Shown one piece after another: positions 59,047 to 64,000 of a DNA stretch of 64,000 nt. Source of the DNA: Panopea generosa (lineage: Eukaryota; Mollusca; Bivalvia; Adapedonta; Hiatellidae); contig CM055906.1 in NCBI GenBank assembly GCA_029582155.1, positions 11,899,101-11,963,100 on the forward strand, given 5' to 3'. The translations under genes and the position numbers were made by a program. Numbering within the stretch: position 1 is the first letter of the stretch; each line of letters starts with the position of its first letter. The notes beneath the pieces are model-generated. The model ran no database searches and was not told the DNA's origin. It worked only from the letters and a program-made list of their open reading frames with translations.

Positions 59047-59756
59047 ACCGTACTATTAACCTTCATTAATGATACAGACGTACACACCCTGTAATGAACC
59101 TTCATTAATGACAAGGACGTATATACCGTGTACTGAACCTTCAGCAATGACTCTGACGTTTATACCATGTACTGAACCTTCATCAATGTTACGGACGTAT
59201 AAACCGTGTAATAATCCTTCATTAATGATACGGACGTATATACCGTATCCTGAGCTTTTATCAACGGGAAGACGTATATACCGTGTACTGAACCTTCATC
59301 AATGTTACGGACGTATAAACCGTGTAATAATCCTTCATAAATGACACAGACGAATATGATATGGACGAATATATCGTGTCATGGGCTTCATCAATGATAC
59401 GGACAATTACACCGTGTCATGAGCCTACATTAACTAAATGGACATATATACCGTGCCGTGAACCTTCATCAATGATACGGACGTATATACCGTGTCGTGA
59501 ACTTTCATCAATGGCATGGACGAATATATCGTGTCATCGGCCTCATCAATGATACGGACACTTATACTTTGTCATGAACCTTCATTAATTAAATGGACGT
59601 ATATACCGTGTCATGAACCTTCATCAATGATACGGACGTATATACCGTGCCGTGAACCTTCATCAATGATACGGACGTATATACCGTGTCGTGAACCTCC
59701 AACAATGATACCGACGTATAAACCGTGTCATGAACCTTCATCAATGATACGGACGT
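59047..59756. repeat. 39-bp satellite, left part
   Basis: About 18 units of CATCAATGATACGGACGTAT followed by ATACCGTGTCATGAACCTT. The unit is 13 codons long, giving artefact frames such as IPCHEPSSMIRTY. Confidence 0.95.
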
Positions 59757-60017
59757 AGTTTAAACATATTTTATTGCCAAATAAACACATATTACAATAT
59801 TTATCATGCATATAAGTCAAATACAATTTAAGGCAAAAGGGTCTGGCCACAAGTTCTCTCAACATTAGATTCGGCCATTCCCTTTCAACTATATTTTGCA
59901 ATTTTAACGATGGTTAAGATATATTACATTCCCGGCAAGTAAATATGAATGACATAAAGTGTAGTTAATGAGAAAGTATACATGCGTACTCACGCAAACA
60001 CACACGGACACACGCAC

Positions 60018-60051
<34 letters not shown>

Positions 60052-61632
60052 GCACGCACACATACGCACACACGCCCGCACACACATATATACACAGACA
60101 TTCACATGCAAACATACATACACGCACACACATATGAATGTATGTTGAGGTATTTACTGAAAAGCGAAAATCATTTTATTTTTTGCTTTTTTTTTTTTAA
60201 ATGAAATTAAATATTAAATTATTAGAAAATATACACACACACACACATAAATGTATATAAAGTATTATCTGGTTGGTCACTGATATTCACGCGATCGGTT
60301 ATGGTGTGGTAGCTGTTACAGGGTCAGGGGGAGAAAAACAAAATACTATAACTAAATTAATTATTGGAATCTTCTGGATTCGTGAATGAAAGTTTGAACA
60401 CTTTCGAAGAGATTTATGTTATCTTCACATGAATGATCGTCTGATCCATATAACAGCTTTTTGACATTGAGTGGATGGAACAACCTTGTGTTTTGAAATA
60501 ATTTTATTCTTTGTTGTACAAAAAGAATGCAGTTAAAAAAGTAATGTTCAGCATCTTCCACTCCATGCGTACAGATACATGTTGGATAATTTTCTATATG
60601 ATTAACGTAAAGATCATGATTTAAGTTACTACAATTATTTCTTAGTCTTGCATGCTGTGCAGATAATATTCGTATACCATAGTTAAAGTGTTTTGGAACT
60701 ATAACTGGATGAAAACAAGTATTTATAAGGTTTCGTTTATATATTGATAATGATGGTGCTTCCCTTAAAGCAACTGATAGTTTATTCCACAACGAAACTG
60801 TTGATGGAATGAAAGAATTTGCAAAGAGCTCAGTTCGTCTGGTAATGATATCAAGATCTTGTGAGTTTCTAAGATCGTATGCTGTTCTACTATTAACTGT
60901 ATCGGGAAATAAATCTATTAAGTAGTTTGGTGTCATACCATGTTTTATTTTGTATGCCAATATCAATTTTTGATACTTTCTTCTGTCTGACAGAGATAAC
61001 CAGCCAATTTCTTTATATAATTTTGAAATGGATATTGATCTTGTTGTGCCAGTAACAATTCTGGCAGCTTCATGTTGAATATTTTCGAAGTTGTCTTTCT
61101 CGTAGCAGGTACAGTTATCCCACACTACCGAAGCGTATTCTAAAATTGGGCGAATAAATGATATATAAATTTGATTAAGAGAGTCCCTACGTATTTTAAA
61201 TTTAACTTTTCTCATCATGCCAAGAATTTTGGATGCAGACTGTATTATGTTTTCAATATGAGCGTGCATTTTACCATTATTACTGATTGTAAGGCCCAAG
61301 TGTTTGTGATTTTCAACAAATGTTACAGGAATATTTTCAAACAATAGTGATGGATTACGAACTTTTTTTTATGTGAATAATATTGCTTCAGTTTTCAAGG
61401 GATTGAACGTAACTAACCACTGTTTTGACCAAGCAGATAACATAATTAGATCGTGATTTATTATACCTTCAAGATCTGATATATTTGTGGCAGAGCTCGC
61501 TAAGGAAGTGTCATCTGCAAACAAACGTGCAAGACTTAATAAATTGTCTGCTATATCATTTACGTAAATTAGAAATAGTAATGGACCCAGGACAGACCCC
61601 TGCGGTACACCAGCATTGACGGTCATTGTATG
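59757..61632 (-). mobile_element. 5'-truncated non-LTR retrotransposon inserted in the 39-bp satellite
   Basis: The minus strand enters the element at TVNAGVPQGSVLGPLLFLIY (RT motif B region), followed by RLFADDTSL (catalytic F/YADD). The frame then meets one TAA at 61369-61371 beside a run of A's and continues in the same frame to a natural-looking stop at 60361. The distal part includes IRPILEYASVVWD and a Cys/His cluster CICTHGVEDAEHYFFNC typical of the zinc-binding C-terminus of such proteins. The 3' UTR contains a CA microsatellite and ends AATAAAATATGTTTAAACT at 59757-59775 (reverse strand). Motifs A and earlier are absent. Confidence 0.85.
59992..60110. repeat. CA microsatellite in the LINE 3' UTR
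   Basis: CA dinucleotides with CG and CC interruptions. A shorter CA run lies at 60232-60247. Confidence 0.95.
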
Positions 61633-61635
61633 AGA

Positions 61636-61735
61636 AGACGTATATACCGTGTCGTGAACCTCCACCAATGACACCGACGTATATACCGTGTCATGAACTT
61701 TCATCAATTATACGGACGTATATAACGTGACCTAA
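61636..61735. repeat. 39-bp satellite, right part
   Basis: GACGTATATACCGTGTCGTG and following units are the same satellite as 59047-59756, now on the other side of the LINE. Confidence 0.95.
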
Positions 61736-63110
61736 ACTTAAACTTAAACAAAACAAAATAAAAAAATCCAAAGAACACCTCTACAAGAAAAGCATTCTTC
61801 AAGTGTTCTGTAACAGTTCCATCCTTTTTTTCTTTTTCCTTTTCTTTCTCATTGACTTTATTCTCTTCTTTATTATTTCTAGACTGATTTGCCTTTCATA
61901 CGCTGTTATACTACTTGAATAAACCTTTGATATTTGTTATTGATATTATATTTTACGGGACTGGTTCCTGTAAACAATGGGCAAAACAATATATTTAGAC
62001 TAAACTAATATCAGCCTAATTATATTTAAACAGTTTTGCAAAAGATGATAAGCAAAATAACCTTATTAAAATCAAAGCACTGCAGTGCTGATGGGGGCGG
62101 AGCATATAAGATGTAAAATATTGCTATTGTTTTAGACAAACAGGTCAGTTTGCATACGTTGAAGTAGAATAATCCCAATTACCTTTGATTCTTATACATT
62201 GTACAGAATCTACATGTTCTATGCTTAACGTTGACTCTTTTTCTCGAATATGTCAGAAACGTAACTGAATGGTTTGCCTCTGAAAGAGTATTTCTGCTAT
62301 AGTAAAAATATTAACTCTTAAATTTGGCAAATGTCCAACTTCAAGATAGTAATTCAACTCAATGATCTTCTACTCAACTCGTGATATTTTCAGAAATACC
62401 AAGCTTTCTATATATATAAAATATCAAAGTGCTCTGAATCTAGCACGATGAATTCCACTTTGAGTATATTCATTTACTAATTTCTTTATTGATTGCAACA
62501 GTGAAACAATTCGTTTAAAAGACGAAAAGTAGAAATGTGTATTTCGACATTAATAATTGATTTTTACATTTATATTTTCAAGGGCCCTATATCACCCCGT
62601 AAACGGTACCGCACTAACCAAAATGTTATAGCGCCTATTTTTAGACATATCTGGATGTTTGCGTATTTTCGCTACGGAAACACAAATACTTTAACTCTTA
62701 TATGTTTAAGTAGAAATTATCTACCGTTCCAATTATTTGAAATATGTGAAATATTTACTAAATAAAAATAAAAAAAACAGCACTGAAATTGATCAATCTC
62801 GAATTCTTTTTAGGAATACAAGTCTATTTTTAAACATTTGGGAGAAACCGCAAGTCACATGATCGACATTAGCATATCTCTGTTTTTAGAACGAGTATTG
62901 GTTGTTTATTGACATAAGCAAGGAGTATAGTTCCTTGGCATAAGGGACAGATCGAGAAAAGTTTCGTTACCGTACACATTTTTAAAATGATAGAAAAAGC
63001 GAAATCAGACTCCCGAATCAAGTAGTTATTATCTGAAGTCCTTGTCGAAATATACGACTCTTTCAATGTGCATGATGGCGATATAGTTTGTGACCTGGAA
63101 TTTGATTTAC
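61736..63110. other. Unassigned sequence
   Basis: AT-rich. Open frames at 62535-62765 and 62869-63066 show no domain or splice context. Confidence 0.5.
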
Positions 63111-63140
63111 AAGATGGCGTAATCTTTTGGTCACGTGACC
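63111..63140 (+). promoter_or_regulatory. Candidate TATA-less promoter elements
   Basis: AAGATGGCG (YY1-like) at 63111-63119 and the 12-bp palindrome GGTCACGTGACC (E-box of bHLH-ZIP factors) at 63129-63140 lie about 270 bp before the ATG at 63409. Confidence 0.4.
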
Positions 63141-63408
63141 ATAGTTCAGCGCGTATTCATGCGCTTTAATTCCTTTGTGCTGATTAATGCTACAGAATAT
63201 AAACTTGGAATTTATAAAATACGTAATTGTTTATAGGTATAAATCGTCGCTTTATGTTATAATATTAATGTTTTCGTTGAAATAGGAGAATCTACTGTTT
63301 AAAGTGAGTTCGAGCGCTTATCAGGGGGTGGAACTATTTGATAAGTGGCTGTTAGGTTTGCATTAACACGAAACACGGTTGTAGATTTGCGGTATTGAAA
63401 ATAAAATC

Positions 63409-63516
63409 ATGTTAGCTTTGAGAGCGGCTGCTAAAGCACCGCCCCCAAAAACAGTCGCACAAATCACGAATTCCGAATGTCTGCATAACAATAAATCGCT
63501 ACTGCTTGGACGACTG
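63409..63516 (+). CDS. Possible first exon, unrecognised protein
   Basis: ATG opens MLALRAAAKAPPPKTVAQIT, then NSECLHNNKSLLLGRL, before an ACTG/GTAAAC donor in phase 0 at 63517. The N-terminus is basic and alanine-rich without acidic residues, as in mitochondrial targeting peptides. The candidate promoter lies upstream. Without splicing the frame runs to a stop at 63642 through lower-quality sequence. The rest of the gene would lie beyond the window. No family was recognised. Confidence 0.35.
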
Positions 63517-63642
63517 GTAAACAGCGTGTCACATGTAGCGTGGGAGAAGGAGCCAAGCCTTTGTTTGGATAGAGATTTATTTGTTTGGTATTGCAGTAAT
63601 AGAGCTTTTTATAATATACTAAGATTTCTACTTGTGATTTAA

Positions 63643-64000
63643 TTATAATTAGATTTTATCGTATGCAAATGTACTTCCATTTTCACCAATAAAACAACAT
63701 TGATTTAGAGATAAAGCAGTTCAGATAACATTGAAAACTGTTACAGCCTTCGTCTGTTTCAATATTTGCGAAGCGTATTATGGGGTGTGAATTAACGATG
63801 ATATTACCGTAGTTATGCCAGTATAAATGACATGATTTCGCCTGGTAGCCATGTTGTAATGTTTTCCCCGATTACCTATGCTGATATGTAGGATAGACTT
63901 AAGTCGAGACATTATTATGTAAAAGCTTGGATAACAGAAGAGTGATATAAATAAAGAAAAATGAATAAAGAAAAAGACATTATGACAATATAGGCAGGCA
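63643..64000. other. Unassigned sequence
   Basis: Nothing recognised. It would be the first intron if the 63409 exon is real. Confidence 0.4.

Noticed and set aside
59069-59758. Cys/His-spaced frames (IPCHEPSSMIRTY) resembling a zinc-binding repeat
   Set aside because: Product of the 39-bp satellite; the frame changes from block to block.
59904-60204. Cysteine/valine-rich and His/Thr-rich frames
   Set aside because: They translate the CA microsatellite in the LINE 3' UTR.

Overview
This is eukaryotic, intron-rich, AT-rich nuclear DNA, most likely from a bivalve mollusc. The evidence is split genes with GT/AG junctions, several tRNA-derived SINE families, hAT, pogo, Penelope and LINE remnants, and repeats built like the bivalve 'pearl' (Helentron-related) elements: tandem core units, a GACGGACGG-type stretch and a terminal hairpin. 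I see no prokaryotic operons, rRNA genes, CRISPR arrays or convincing functional tRNA genes. Most open frames longer than 60 codons are by-products of satellites whose unit length is a multiple of three.

Region by region. 1-11 kb holds a 38-bp AT satellite, SINEs, a 34-bp satellite and a 3.4-kb 42-bp minisatellite. 11-20.3 kb holds eight minus-strand exons or exon remnants matching the FAT-domain part of TRRAP/Tra1, the large PIKK-like scaffold of SAGA and NuA4/TIP60 complexes. Several carry stops, frameshifts and internal deletions, and one loses its splice donor to a retroelement tail, so I call it a decaying pseudogene. Its introns are filled by 53-, 67- and 60-bp satellites, a pearl-like element and a Penelope-like element (PLE). 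20-31.5 kb holds SINEs, pogo-type MITEs, pearl-like repeats and three clean, phase-compatible minus-strand exons of an unrecognised coiled-coil protein. 32.9-33.9 kb has a 102-bp satellite and a short exon with a RecQ-like helicase N-terminus and Walker A motif. 36.9-38 kb is a LINE whose reverse transcriptase lacks its catalytic motif, ending at a 500-N assembly gap.

The dominant structure is at 38,958-55,919: two almost identical 7.3-kb arms in inverted orientation around a 2.38-kb single-copy spacer. Each arm carries, from outside in, an array rich in the palindrome TTATTTCGAAATAA, a LINE endonuclease fragment, a tRNA-like sequence, a decayed hAT transposase, two SINEs, microsatellites and a 38-bp satellite. 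The arms differ in a CGAA microsatellite (7 versus 9 units) and a few small indels, so they are separate sequences. Whether this is a true inverted duplication or a haplotype mis-join beside the gap cannot be decided from sequence alone.

56.5-64 kb contains microsatellites, a SINE, and a 39-bp satellite interrupted by a 5'-truncated LINE. It ends with a candidate promoter (E-box palindrome and YY1-like site) and a possible first exon at 63.4 kb.

No coherent multi-gene pathway is present. The window is a repeat-rich accessory region with fragments of host genes.
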